A stretch of 64,000 bases of DNA, from contig NZ_FQVH01000006.1 in the NCBI RefSeq assembly GCF_900129075.1, positions 30,060 to 94,059 of the forward strand, read 5' to 3'. Position numbers and translations under genes: made by a program. This document shows positions 1 through 8,715 of the stretch, in pieces. The DNA comes from Caldanaerobius fijiensis DSM 17918 (GTDB lineage: Bacteria; Bacillota; Thermoanaerobacteria; Thermoanaerobacterales; Caldanaerobiaceae). The notes under the pieces were generated by a model, which searched no databases, had not been told where the DNA came from, and saw nothing but the letters and a program-made list of their open reading frames with translations. The first letter of the stretch is position 1. Every line of letters begins with the position of its first letter.

Positions 1-706
1 TCTCTGGCGATATCATTACAGAAAAATCACACTGTATGGGATACCACTTTGTAGGACACCATAAACCCATCCATGCAGAAGTTCCTTCCATATACTGTGA
101 CAGTATATTGTTGAGTTCATCGTAGCAAATATGCCATAATTCCAGAATCCTATCCATTGCGTTTATAACTCTTTCAGGTTGGTCAATGAGATCGTACAAA
201 AGGTTTTCCGTACCTCTTAAAGAAGCCAGAATATCCATAATGCCACCCAAATCCGTCATCCCTGTTAAAAATTTACCTTGACTACGTTTTCCTATCAAAT
301 GAGCTAATGTCTTGGTATAAACCCACCATTCATTATCCTGCTTTAAAGAAATAAGGGCCTTTTCTATATCATCCCACTCCATAGGATGCTCAAACCACGC
401 AGTATCGCCGCTAAACCCTAAAAAACCCGTAATATAAGCTGCCATTACTCCTGGACCCAGATTTAACCATAAATTTGGATATGATTCTCCCAGGAACAAA
501 AAATCTTCTGCCATTGCCTCAAAATTATCTACTGCTTTTTCTGGATCGCCCTTTTCCCTCAATAAATCCCAACCGTTCCATTCATACTCCTGATGCCTGC
601 GAAATTTCTTGGGTGCGTTTATACTGAGAAGCGGTTTTTTTAGCTCTTTATTCCACCACTTTTCATATTGTGATTTTGTCTCTTCCCAACATTCTTTATA
701 AAGCAC
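1..706 (-). CDS. URO-D-fold family protein, 3' end outside the window
   Basis: An uninterrupted minus-strand frame runs from a GTG at 706 (SD AAAGGGGGA, 5-6 nt spacing) past base 1, giving at least 235 codons. The translation begins MLYKECWEETKSQYEKWW and is rich in Trp; it resembles the divergent uroporphyrinogen-decarboxylase-like proteins of clostridia (about 340 residues), many of which are corrinoid methyltransferase relatives rather than haem enzymes. No corrinoid protein or haem gene is visible next to it, so the substrate cannot be named. The start is chosen on the SD, since no better-placed ATG exists. The family call is by general resemblance only. Confidence 0.6.
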   Translation of the reverse strand, partial: MLYKECWEETKSQYEKWWNKELKKPLLSINAPKKFRRHQEYEWNGWDLLREKGDPEKAVDNFEAMAEDFLFLGESYPNLWLNLGPGVMAAYITGFLGFSGDTAWFEHPMEWDDIEKALISLKQDNEWWVYTKTLAHLIGKRSQGKFLTGMTDLGGIMDILASLRGTENLLYDLIDQPERVINAMDRILELWHICYDELNNILSQYMEGTSAWMGLWCPTKWYPIQCDFSVMISPE

Positions 707-755
707 AAAAATCCCCCTTTTTTACAAAATAATCTATAAAAATTTAAATAAATAA

Positions 756-828
756 AGCTGGCAATAGGACTTGAACCTACAACCTGCTGATTACAAGTCA
801 GCTGCTCTACCGATTGAGCTATGCCAGC
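756..828 (-). tRNA. tRNA-Thr (anticodon TGT)
   Basis: A full cloverleaf on the minus strand: acceptor GCTGGCA pairs with TGCCAGC, the T-arm carries GGTTCAAGTCC, and the anticodon loop CTTGTAA gives anticodon UGU (threonine). The discriminator base is U and CCA is not encoded. First of three clustered tRNA genes. Confidence 0.93.
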
Positions 829-837
829 AATATGCAG

Positions 838-909
838 TGACCCCGACGGGATTCGAACCCATGTTACCGCCGTGAAAGGGCGATGTCTTAACCACTTGAC
901 CACGGGGCC
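838..909 (-). tRNA. tRNA-Glu (anticodon TTC)
   Basis: Cloverleaf on the minus strand: acceptor GGCCCCG pairs with CGGGGTC, the T-loop is GGTTCGAATCC, and the anticodon loop CTTTCAC gives UUC (glutamate). It is 9 nt from the tRNA-Thr. CCA is not encoded. Confidence 0.94.
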
Positions 910-927
910 ATATTTAATTGTCAATAG

Positions 928-1000
928 TCGGGGCGGAGGGATTTGAACCCCCGACCTCATGGTCCCAAACCACGCGCGCTCCCAACTGCGCCACGCCCCG
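928..1000 (-). tRNA. tRNA-Pro (anticodon TGG)
   Basis: Cloverleaf on the minus strand: acceptor CGGGGCG pairs with CGCCCCG, the T-arm is GGTTCAAATCC, and the loop TTTGGGA gives anticodon UGG (proline). It is the first gene of the Pro-Glu-Thr cluster in transcription order. CCA is not encoded. A second proline isoacceptor (CGG) lies at 35.75 kb. Confidence 0.94.
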
Positions 1001-1242
1001 AATAACGACAATATGTATTTTACTAAATCTAATATCAAATATCAATACTCAAATTCAGCCAAATTACGCCGATTTTACGGTTATATAGCTATTTTTCTCT
1101 TGTTTTCTCGCTATATCTTATATTATCTCCGTTCTTCTTCTTTTGTAAATTAAATGTAACATCTATGTAACAACAAACTCTACTTTATATTGTATAATTA
1201 AACTACCCATTGGTAATTATTTCGAGGTTAGGAGGAACAAAT

Positions 1243-3597
1243 ATGAAAAATTTTTTAAAACCGTTCGTAATTTTATTTCTTTTATTTACGCTTACCGCCT
1301 TTTTTTCGCCAGCATATGGCTATACAGTGCTGGACACCAGAATCCAGAGTGAAACTATTACAGAAGGTGTTGTGAGGCAGTATATAAAAAAGTATACATC
1401 GACAGGCTGGTTATATTTGAATGTGCTAAAAGTAGACCTTAAAAATCCTTATATAACACTGAATGCCATCATAAATGACAAAAGATTATCAAACAAAGAA
1501 TCTGTTTTACGCATGGCCACTGATAGCGGTGCAATTGCCGCTATAAACGGAGATTTTTTTGCTCCAACGATCAGCAGTGAACCATCCCAATCCATCGGTG
1601 TTCTCATAAAAGACGGTCAGATCCTATCATATGCCAATCCAGGCAAAGATTTTGCTACTTTCAGCTTTACATATGATAAAATACCAGACATATCCCTGTG
1701 GGATTACACCACATTGAAAGTCGTCGCACCTGATGGTAGCAGCGCTCCTATAGACCGTATCAACAAGTTTAGCGATTTCAACAACATAACATTATATGAT
1801 AGGATGTGGAGAGATACTACATATGGTGTTTCTAAAGACTGCCCTGGTATGGTGGAAGTAATTATAGATAAGAATAATACAGTACTAGAAGTACGGGATA
1901 AGCAACCTCCTACAAATATACCCGTTGGTGGATATGTACTGGCATCTTCTAATTTGGATAAGAGGAACTTTTTGCTCAAACTTAAGCCAGGTGATGTTAT
2001 AAAGATTCAGGTGTCTCCATTTATAGAAAAACTGAAAACAGCCGTAGGTGGCGGAGCCATGCTTATAAAAGACGGCAATATACTCCCACCACCTGCCAAT
2101 AAAAATGCCTTTCCTCAGCACGATACTCCTGCAGCCAGAACGGCTATAGGTTATACTCAAGACATGCGATATATCATCATGCTGGTTGTAGATAAAAGTG
2201 CTCCAAATTCCATAGGTTTAACATATAATGAACTGGCACAAGAAATGAAGGCCCTTGGAGCATATAATGCCATGAGCTTTGATGGCGGAGGATCTTCAAC
2301 AATGGTAGCAAGGCCTTACGGTAGTAATAATCTTACAGCTGTTGCAAAAGGAAGCCAGGGTGAGTGGTTAAGACCTGTGTCCAACGGAATAGGTGTCTTT
2401 TCCACGGCGCCCAAAGGTGATGCCGCCAAATTGATACTTAAAGTCGACGACACCAATACATATACAAATGTGCCTAGAACCATTCAGGTCCTGGCAGTTG
2501 ACGCCCACGATAATCCTGTAGATATTGATCAATCAAAAATTTCATTTGATGTAAAAGGCATCAACGGTTCAATGAATGGCAATTTATTTACGCCTTACAC
2601 TCCAGGGAATGCTGTAATAACGGCTATTTATGGTAATATCTCAAATAGTATTACTATAAACGTGTTAAATGATGTGGCAGAGCTGAAATCATCGCCTGTT
2701 AACATAGATCCAGGGCAAAAGAAAAATATCATCATTTACGCTAAAGACTATAGTGGAAAAAGAGCACAACTAAATTTAAGCGACGTAAACTATAAAATTT
2801 ATGGTAACATCGGTTATATAGAAGGCGATACATTTATAGCAAACAATAAAGATAGCAGCGGCTTTATAGCTGTTGATTTTAGAGGGTATAAACTGAATAT
2901 ACCTGTTAAAGTAGGTGAAGGTTCTCAAATTGATACAAGCTTATTACCCGCTGAAACCAATTTTATAGATGTCGACAAAGACAACCGAGTTATTGTAAAC
3001 CCAGATTTAAAAATAGCCGTCATCGGTCAAACCAAAGTTAAAACCCTATTTGACTTATATATGATGAGAAAATTTATAAATGAAGCCAACAAAAACAATA
3101 TGCTGGTCGTAGCTATGGGAAGCAATGAAAGTAAATTGTTAAAAGAATTGAAAAAGACACCTATTACCACTGATACTCGTGGAGCATATATATATGGAAA
3201 TTCCACATTTATCGTCTTAGATACATCAAAAGGTGGAATAAGGGAAACAGATCCAGAACAATGGATATGGCTTAAGGATCAGCTCAAAAACATTAAAACC
3301 GATAATATCTTTATTGTAATGCCTACAAATGTATGGGGAACAGGTGGTTTCAAAGATCCTGAAGAATCCCGACTATTAGAAGATCTATTGATAGAAGTAA
3401 AAAATAATGGAAAAAACGTATGGGTACTTCAAAATGGACAGAATAGATTATATACCACCGTTAACGATGGTATAAGATATATATCTACTAATGGCCTCTT
3501 AAATAGCTCTCCAAAAAAAATGCGCGATAATATATATTTGAATATTTACGTTAAAGGCAAAGATATTTCATATCAGATAAATAGTATTATAAAATGA
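1243..3597 (+). CDS. Secreted phosphodiester glycosidase (NAGPA-type) with metallophosphatase-like C-terminal region
   Basis: 784 residues from the ATG at 1243 (SD GGAGG at 1231-1235); a longer frame exists but has no SD. A signal peptide or anchor (LKPFVILFLLFTLTAFF) is followed by a phosphodiester glycosidase (NAGPA, DUF2233) domain at about 90-390, with the hallmark AAINGDFF, RTAIGY and SFDGGGSSTM segments. Ig-like beta regions follow, then about 190 residues (from VIGQTKVKTLFDLYM) whose spacing and the ETDPEQWIWLKDQL segment recall calcineurin-like phosphoesterases, but without the metal-binding Asp/His/Asn motifs. It probably acts on cell-surface glycopolymers. A TATAAT at 1193-1198 may be its -10 box. 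A terminator follows the gene. Confidence 0.85.
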   Translation: MKNFLKPFVILFLLFTLTAFFSPAYGYTVLDTRIQSETITEGVVRQYIKKYTSTGWLYLNVLKVDLKNPYITLNAIINDKRLSNKESVLRMATDSGAIAAINGDFFAPTISSEPSQSIGVLIKDGQILSYANPGKDFATFSFTYDKIPDISLWDYTTLKVVAPDGSSAPIDRINKFSDFNNITLYDRMWRDTTYGVSKDCPGMVEVIIDKNNTVLEVRDKQPPTNIPVGGYVLASSNLDKRNFLLKLKPGDVIKIQVSPFIEKLKTAVGGGAMLIKDGNILPPPANKNAFPQHDTPAARTAIGYTQDMRYIIMLVVDKSAPNSIGLTYNELAQEMKALGAYNAMSFDGGGSSTMVARPYGSNNLTAVAKGSQGEWLRPVSNGIGVFSTAPKGDAAKLILKVDDTNTYTNVPRTIQVLAVDAHDNPVDIDQSKISFDVKGINGSMNGNLFTPYTPGNAVITAIYGNISNSITINVLNDVAELKSSPVNIDPGQKKNIIIYAKDYSGKRAQLNLSDVNYKIYGNIGYIEGDTFIANNKDSSGFIAVDFRGYKLNIPVKVGEGSQIDTSLLPAETNFIDVDKDNRVIVNPDLKIAVIGQTKVKTLFDLYMMRKFINEANKNNMLVVAMGSNESKLLKELKKTPITTDTRGAYIYGNSTFIVLDTSKGGIRETDPEQWIWLKDQLKNIKTDNIFIVMPTNVWGTGGFKDPEESRLLEDLLIEVKNNGKNVWVLQNGQNRLYTTVNDGIRYISTNGLLNSSPKKMRDNIYLNIYVKGKDISYQINSIIK

Positions 3598-3610
3598 ATA
3601 ATTAAGTTAA

Positions 3611-3650
3611 AAAGTGTACTTAAAATGTTTGAATCTTAAGTACACTTTTT
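3611..3650 (+). terminator. Rho-independent terminator
   Basis: A perfect 13-bp inverted repeat (AAAGTGTACTTAA at 3611-3623 and its complement at 3636-3648) with a 12-nt loop and a T tract, 14 nt after the glycosidase stop. Confidence 0.85.
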
Positions 3651-3712
3651 TATTGCCAAGAATATATTTGTAATATAGCAAACATAGAATAAAAAAATAG
3701 GGAGATGAAAAA

Positions 3713-4258
3713 ATGGCTTTCTTACCTGGTCGCATTGATGAGAGAATAAACTATACTCATCCCAACGCTATCAATTTTTTAACAAATATACTGTGCAATC
3801 TCATTGCACATGACGACGTTTTCTTATGTATAGGCACAGACAAATACATAGGAGACGCCCTGGGACCTATAGTAGGGAATAATCTTATAAAAATGCATCC
3901 TGATCTCAAAGTTTATGGAACACTAAAGGAACCTGTACACGCTATAAATATCGTAAAAACCATGCACATGGTGAAGAAAAAACATCCTACCTCCCGAATC
4001 GTAGCTATAGATGCATGCCTCGGTGAACCATCAAGCATCGGCGATATATGTATAAAAAACCAACCTTTATTCCCAGGCAAAGGGGTAGGTAAAAACCTTC
4101 CACCTGTAGGTGATATCTCTATCATAGGTATTATAGATGTATACGAGATGTATTCGCTGCGTAATACCAGACTAAGCCTGATCATGGACATGGCAGATAT
4201 TATATCGCTGAGCATATCAATGTCATTACATAGCCTTCAGTATAGACAATATCGATGA
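3713..4258 (+). CDS. yyaC: Sporulation protease-like protein YyaC
   Basis: 181 residues starting at an ATG with SD GGGAGATG. The family (DUF1256, YyaC) is related in fold to the spore protease GPR and is found in endospore formers. Diagnostic segments are [18 protein letters not shown] near residue 40 and [19 protein letters not shown] near 100. No signal peptide or membrane segment is seen, so a cytoplasmic or forespore role is expected. Its 3' end overlaps the convergent chemoreceptor gene by 33 bp. I could not identify a sporulation sigma-factor promoter with confidence. Confidence 0.9.
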   Translation: MAFLPGRIDERINYTHPNAINFLTNILCNLIAHDDVFLCIGTDKYIGDALGPIVGNNLIKMHPDLKVYGTLKEPVHAINIVKTMHMVKKKHPTSRIVAIDACLGEPSSIGDICIKNQPLFPGKGVGKNLPPVGDISIIGIIDVYEMYSLRNTRLSLIMDMADIISLSISMSLHSLQYRQYR

Positions 4259-5881
4259 TAAGTGCTGTCCCTGCTCATTTATACTACTTATCTGATCATA
4301 AATCTCATTTACATTTCTACTGTTATTCTCGTTGACGCTATTAAGCATCTCCTGTATCTGCTCCGAAGCAGCCAACAATTCCTGTACCTGCGCTGAAATC
4401 TCTTCGGAAATGGCCATTACCTGTTCAACTTCTTGCTGAGATTTTTTAGCACCATCTACGTTTTCCGCAGATATTTCTGTTATGCTGGATACAGCAGCTG
4501 TTATTGTATCAAAAATCTTTATTATTCGGTTAAATAAATCGTTTACAGAATAAACTTTTTCAATAGCGGCCTTAGATTTAGACAAATTATCCTTTATGCT
4601 TGCAGAAGCCTTATACGCATACTCTGTTATATCCCTTACAATCGAATTTATATTCTCGGCATTCTCCGCTGATTGATTGGCTAATTTTCGAATCTCTGTT
4701 GCCACCACTGCAAACCCTTTACCATGTTCGCCTGCTCTAGCTGCTTCAATCGAGGCATTTAACGCCAGGAGATTGGTCTGAGACGATATCGAATGTATAA
4801 CATTGAGTATTTCACCGATTTGCTGAATCTTTGTATTTAATGTATTTATTTCTTCTGAAGACGCATCAATTTCATTCATAATGAGTTTTAGATTTTCTAT
4901 GGTCTGAATAACTTCACCGCTGCTATCTTTCACCTTTTGTGACATTTCATTGATGTCTTTTTCTGCTCCAGATATACTCTGCATAACCATATCTGACGAT
5001 GAAACCACCTGATCGTTTACTGTTGACACCGTAGATATAGCTTGTACTACCTGGCTTACAGCATCAGCAATTTGTTTTACTCCATCCACCAATGAATTAA
5101 GAGAATCAGTTGCTTCCTGCAGGCTTATGGTATTATTTTTTGACATTTCCTGAATCTCATTAGACTTTAATGCTACCTTGTTTGAGGACATTTCGATGTT
5201 CTCAATATTTTTATGGAGATTGTTTATAAAACTTCTTATCCTTGAAAACAGTCTTATGCCGCCTATCAAACTTATAAGTATAGCCACTATTCCAACAATG
5301 AGTGAAACCATTTCAAGCTGTCTATACTCTTTCTTCATGGCGTCAAAGCGTTCCGAATAATATTTTGTAAAGCTATTATTAAACACATTCAATGTATCCA
5401 CCATCATTTTGGAATCGGACATTATGCTGTTAATCAAATCCGAATCCTTATCAGGATCGTTTGATAGTTTATGAGCATTTTTCATAATTTCCTTATTAAA
5501 GTCTATCAACGCAGTTATGTACTCTTTAAAATCCTTATAGTATTTACTGCCTTTTGTCTTCTCTATAGAATTTTTAAAATCTAACAATTGATCATTTATA
5601 TTGGCAGCATCACTTTGTAACGTCTGGGCACCATACGTACCAGATAAATAATTGCTCAAGTTATTGTTAAACGATATAACCGCAATATCAAGTGTATTAA
5701 ATTTTACAATCTGATCGGATACTATGCTGTTAATATCGTTTATACTTCTTAAATTCCCTACAGAACCCAAATATATAAAAACCGAGAGAAACAAAATAAT
5801 GATAAAAAGCAATAAAAACGACGTAAGAAGCTCCCGCCTTAACGTAAAATTCAGTGATAAGTTTATCTTATGTTTCTTCAA
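4226..5881 (-). CDS. Methyl-accepting chemotaxis protein
   Basis: About 551 residues. TM1 ([21 protein letters not shown]) is near residues 20-40. A helical extracytoplasmic sensor without PAS or Cache signature follows, then TM2 ([18 protein letters not shown]) near 190. A long coiled coil carries the signalling hairpin ([20 protein letters not shown]) at about 365-385. A clear HAMP consensus is hard to see after TM2. An ATG at 5893 has no SD spacing (GGGG abuts it); the sequence GGGGATGGAG followed 6 nt later by TTG favours the TTG at 5881. No CheW- or CheA-binding partner genes are nearby, so the stimulus is unknown. It lies downstream of a LacI-type gene on the same strand. Confidence 0.9.
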   Translation of the reverse strand: MKKHKINLSLNFTLRRELLTSFLLLFIIILFLSVFIYLGSVGNLRSINDINSIVSDQIVKFNTLDIAVISFNNNLSNYLSGTYGAQTLQSDAANINDQLLDFKNSIEKTKGSKYYKDFKEYITALIDFNKEIMKNAHKLSNDPDKDSDLINSIMSDSKMMVDTLNVFNNSFTKYYSERFDAMKKEYRQLEMVSLIVGIVAILISLIGGIRLFSRIRSFINNLHKNIENIEMSSNKVALKSNEIQEMSKNNTISLQEATDSLNSLVDGVKQIADAVSQVVQAISTVSTVNDQVVSSSDMVMQSISGAEKDINEMSQKVKDSSGEVIQTIENLKLIMNEIDASSEEINTLNTKIQQIGEILNVIHSISSQTNLLALNASIEAARAGEHGKGFAVVATEIRKLANQSAENAENINSIVRDITEYAYKASASIKDNLSKSKAAIEKVYSVNDLFNRIIKIFDTITAAVSSITEISAENVDGAKKSQQEVEQVMAISEEISAQVQELLAASEQIQEMLNSVNENNSRNVNEIYDQISSINEQGQHLSSILSILKAM

Positions 5882-5911
5882 CACACACTCCATCCCCTTT
5901 TAGTATGTATT

Positions 5912-5933
5912 TTAAGCGGCATACGCCGCTTAA
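5912..5933. repeat. 9-bp inverted repeat between lacI-type gene and chemoreceptor gene
   Basis: TTAAGCGGC (5912-5920) and GCCGCTTAA (5925-5933) flank a 4-nt loop. It lies just after the LacI-type stop codon and 19 nt before the chemoreceptor start region. On the minus strand it lacks a U tract, so it may be a weak or Rho-assisted terminator, an mRNA-stabilising hairpin or an operator for the chemoreceptor gene. Confidence 0.5.
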
Positions 5934-5941
5934 AAAATTTT

Positions 5942-6949
5942 TTACCTGGCTTTTGCGCTGGTATCTCTCTCAATCAATTGATAAGGCAGATTAACAGCTT
6001 TCTCTTCCAGTTTCTCGCCGTTTAACTTTTTTATAAGCATTCTCGCTGCAACAGCACCTATATCATATATAGGCTGCCGTATAGTAGTCAATGCAGGTCT
6101 TATTATAGATGCCAACGGAATATCGTCAAACCCAACCACAGAAATATCATCAGGAATCTTATAACCTCTATCCAAAATACAATTTACTGCACCGATAGCC
6201 ATAATATCATTGGCAGCAAACACTGCTGTTATGTCATTATACACATCCAAGATATCCGCCATGGCCTCATAACCATTTCTTATGCCAATTTTAGATACTC
6301 GGACCAATTCTTGCTTAAAATCTATACCTGCATCATAAATCGCCTGCTTATATCCTTCAAAGCGCTCCTTACCTAATACCTCGTCGGAAAGCGGTCCACC
6401 AACATAGGCAATTTTTTTATGACCAAGCTTTATAAGGTAATTAGTCGCATCATATGCAGCGTTATAGTTATCAATGCTGACATAGGGGATATCCAAACCT
6501 TCTGCACGTCTATTAACAAAAACGGCTTTTACCTCGTTTTCCTTAAACCAATTGATATGGTCATCAGTTAAATTAGTTGTCATAAATATAATTCCATCTA
6601 CCTGCTTTTCCAGCAAGAGATTTAAATACTCCATCTCTTTTTTGAGTTCTCCATAGGTATTACATAAAAGTATGCTATAATTGTACATATTGGAAATTTC
6701 TTCTGTGCCTTTGACCAATTCTGAATAATAGGAATTCGATATATCGGGCACGATAATCCCTATAATATTCGTCTTGCGCAAGACAAGACCCCTTGCCAGC
6801 AAATTTGGCCTATAACCCGTTTCTTTTATAGCCTCCAGCACTTTCTGCCTTATCTCCGGCGAAACAGGTTTTGAATTGTTCAAAACCCTTGAAACCGTTG
6901 AAATAGAAACACCAGAGCGCCTCGCCACATCTTTGATCGTAACTTTAAT
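5942..6949 (-). CDS. LacI/GalR-family transcriptional regulator
   Basis: 335 residues if started at the ATT codon at 6949. The N-terminal helix-turn-helix reads KVTIKDVARRSGVSISTVSRVLNN, followed by hinge-like NLLARGL and a periplasmic-binding-protein-like effector domain (about 60-330, with AVFAANDIMAIGAV and DISVVGFDDIPLASIIRPALTTI). Only a GTG exists as a conventional start (6928), but it would delete the first half of the DNA-binding helix bundle; a stop codon lies just upstream. SD GAGGTGAG sits 5 nt before the ATT. The effector is probably a sugar by family. The chemoreceptor gene follows, and a strong promoter with a dyad lies upstream. Confidence 0.9.
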   Translation of the reverse strand: MKVTIKDVARRSGVSISTVSRVLNNSKPVSPEIRQKVLEAIKETGYRPNLLARGLVLRKTNIIGIIVPDISNSYYSELVKGTEEISNMYNYSILLCNTYGELKKEMEYLNLLLEKQVDGIIFMTTNLTDDHINWFKENEVKAVFVNRRAEGLDIPYVSIDNYNAAYDATNYLIKLGHKKIAYVGGPLSDEVLGKERFEGYKQAIYDAGIDFKQELVRVSKIGIRNGYEAMADILDVYNDITAVFAANDIMAIGAVNCILDRGYKIPDDISVVGFDDIPLASIIRPALTTIRQPIYDIGAVAARMLIKKLNGEKLEEKAVNLPYQLIERDTSAKAR

Positions 6950-6996
6950 TTTAACTCACCTCTCTTAAATTATATCGTACATTTTTCTTAAATCTT

Positions 6997-7027
6997 AAGC
7001 TTTTACATTGAAAGCATGTACAAGCTT
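6997..7027. promoter_or_regulatory. Dyad at the start site of the lacI-type promoter (candidate operator or leader hairpin)
   Basis: AAGCTTTTACAT (6997-7008) and ATGTACAAGCTT (7016-7027) are inverted repeats matching at 11 of 12 positions around a 7-nt centre. The element abuts the -10 box at 7028-7033 and so covers the likely transcription start, a position suited to autorepression or to a 5' stem-loop. Confidence 0.55.
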
Positions 7028-7056
7028 ATTATAGGAAAATTTTTTCCCGTTGTCAA
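7028..7056 (-). promoter_or_regulatory. Sigma-A promoter for the LacI-type gene
   Basis: Reading on the minus strand: TTGACA (7056-7051), a 17-bp spacer, then TATAAT (7033-7028), both consensus hexamers. The start would be near 7021, giving a leader of about 72 nt to the ATT start at 6949. Confidence 0.8.
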
Positions 7057-7059
7057 CAA

Positions 7060-8631
7060 CTATTTTTGTTTCTTATCTTCTTCTTTCGCTAATTTATACT
7101 CTATAGAATCTATTAAAGCATCCCAGCTGGCTTGTATGATGTTTGTAGAAACGCCCATAGTACTCCAGCATTCTTCCCTGTCTGAGCTCTCGATCAAAAC
7201 CCTTACTTTCGCAGCTGTTGCACCATCACTATTCAAAACCCTCACTTTATAGTCTGTTAACACTACCGACTTTAAAACAGGATAAAAACGCTCTAACGCT
7301 CTCCTCAATGCAGCATCCAATGCATTTACAGGGCCATTGCCTTCAGCAGCTGTTACTTCTTCAATACCATCTACTGCTACCTTAACCATAGCAGTTGCAC
7401 TGGTTTGCAAATCCCAGGGTATCTGGTCTATTACTTTAAAATACTTAATATCAAAGTGCTTTTTAAATTTGCCAAGAAGTTTCTTGACAATCAGATAAAA
7501 AGAGCCTTCCGCACCCTCAAATTGATAACCTTCATACTCCATTTTCTTCAGCTCATCGATTATCATTTTAGTTTCAGGAGAATTTTTCGTCAATGTCGGT
7601 TCTATTTCCTTTATTTTTGAGAGTATGGTACTTTTACCTGATACCTCAGACATAAGAATACGCCTTTCATTGCCCACGCTCTCAGGGTCTATATGCTCAT
7701 ATGTCCTAGTATTCTTTAACACTGCATCTATATGCATGCCACCCTTATGAGCAAAGGCACTATCGCCTACATATGGCATTCTGTTGTCATGCTGCATATT
7801 GGCTACTTCACTTACATATTTCGAAACAGATGTTAGCATTTTAATATTATCGTCAGGTATACATTCATACCCCAATTTTAGCTGAAGAGCTGGTATTATA
7901 GAGCATAAGTTAGCATTTCCCGTCCTCTCACCATAACCATTGATACAACCTTGAACCATTGAAGCGCCAGCTTTTACAGCTGTTATAGAATTGGCAACAG
8001 CTAATTCAGAATCATTATGGGCATGTATACCTATTGCTACTGAAATATTATTTACAACCTTTGATACAATTTCATATACCTCATCAGGGAAGCTCCCCCC
8101 ATTGGTATCACATAGGACTACAAATTTTGCACCAGCATCAGCTGCAGCTTTTAAGGTCTTCATAGCATAATCGGCATTTGCTTTATAACCGTCAAAAAAG
8201 TGCTCAGCGTCGAAAATAACCTCATATCCTTCTGATGCAAAAAACGATACTGTATCATATATCATATTCAAATTTTCATCAAGGGAGGTCCTCAATACAT
8301 CTGTCACATGGAGATCCCAGCTCTTACCGAATATGCATATTGTATTTACGCCCGCTTCCAATAATGCTTTTACATTATTGTCTTCATCAGTTTTTATACC
8401 AGGTCTTCTGGTACTACCAAATGCCACAACTTTTGCATTCTTTATACTTACACCTTTTAACCTTTTAAAAAAATCAGCATCTTTAGGATTAGAACCGGGA
8501 TTGCCTGCTTCGATATAACTTATACCAAATTCATCTAACTTTTTTACAATCTTTAATTTATCTTCAACAGAATAGGAAATACCTTCAGCCTGCGCTCCAT
8601 CTCTTAGTACAGAGTCATAAATATATATCAT
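7060..8631 (-). CDS. cimA: (R)-citramalate synthase
   Basis: 523 residues from the ATG at 8631 (SD AAGGGGGA); a TTG 7 codons upstream lacks an SD. The family condenses pyruvate and acetyl-CoA to citramalate, the first step of the threonine-independent isoleucine route. The N-terminal TIM barrel shows the DREG-like SVLRDGAQAEGIS segment and the metal-binding IGIHAHND motif; the C-terminal LeuA-type dimerisation/regulatory domain runs from about 385 to 515. Length and the YIEAGNPGSNPKD segment fit the long CimA type rather than isopropylmalate or homocitrate synthase. It stands alone under its own promoter, with no leu or ilv genes beside it. Confidence 0.88.
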   Translation of the reverse strand: MIYIYDSVLRDGAQAEGISYSVEDKLKIVKKLDEFGISYIEAGNPGSNPKDADFFKRLKGVSIKNAKVVAFGSTRRPGIKTDEDNNVKALLEAGVNTICIFGKSWDLHVTDVLRTSLDENLNMIYDTVSFFASEGYEVIFDAEHFFDGYKANADYAMKTLKAAADAGAKFVVLCDTNGGSFPDEVYEIVSKVVNNISVAIGIHAHNDSELAVANSITAVKAGASMVQGCINGYGERTGNANLCSIIPALQLKLGYECIPDDNIKMLTSVSKYVSEVANMQHDNRMPYVGDSAFAHKGGMHIDAVLKNTRTYEHIDPESVGNERRILMSEVSGKSTILSKIKEIEPTLTKNSPETKMIIDELKKMEYEGYQFEGAEGSFYLIVKKLLGKFKKHFDIKYFKVIDQIPWDLQTSATAMVKVAVDGIEEVTAAEGNGPVNALDAALRRALERFYPVLKSVVLTDYKVRVLNSDGATAAKVRVLIESSDREECWSTMGVSTNIIQASWDALIDSIEYKLAKEEDKKQK

Positions 8632-8672
8632 CCGTGTATATCCCCCTTGCAAAAATTTAAAATATTGTTTTT

Positions 8673-8701
8673 ATTTTATTGCCAAAGCAGGCATTTGTCA
8701 A
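8673..8701 (-). promoter_or_regulatory. Sigma-A promoter for cimA
   Basis: TTGACA (8701-8696), a 17-bp spacer and TAAAAT (8678-8673) on the minus strand, about 42 nt before the cimA start. The spacer contains TGCC-N6-GGCA, a small dyad that could bind a regulator. No T-box-like leader is present. Confidence 0.75.
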
Positions 8702-8715
8702 TACTTTTTATGCGC

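Noticed and set aside
640..1038. 132-codon minus-strand frame
   Set aside because: It runs through three tRNA genes and the start of the URO-D-like gene in another frame; its composition comes from tRNA sequence.
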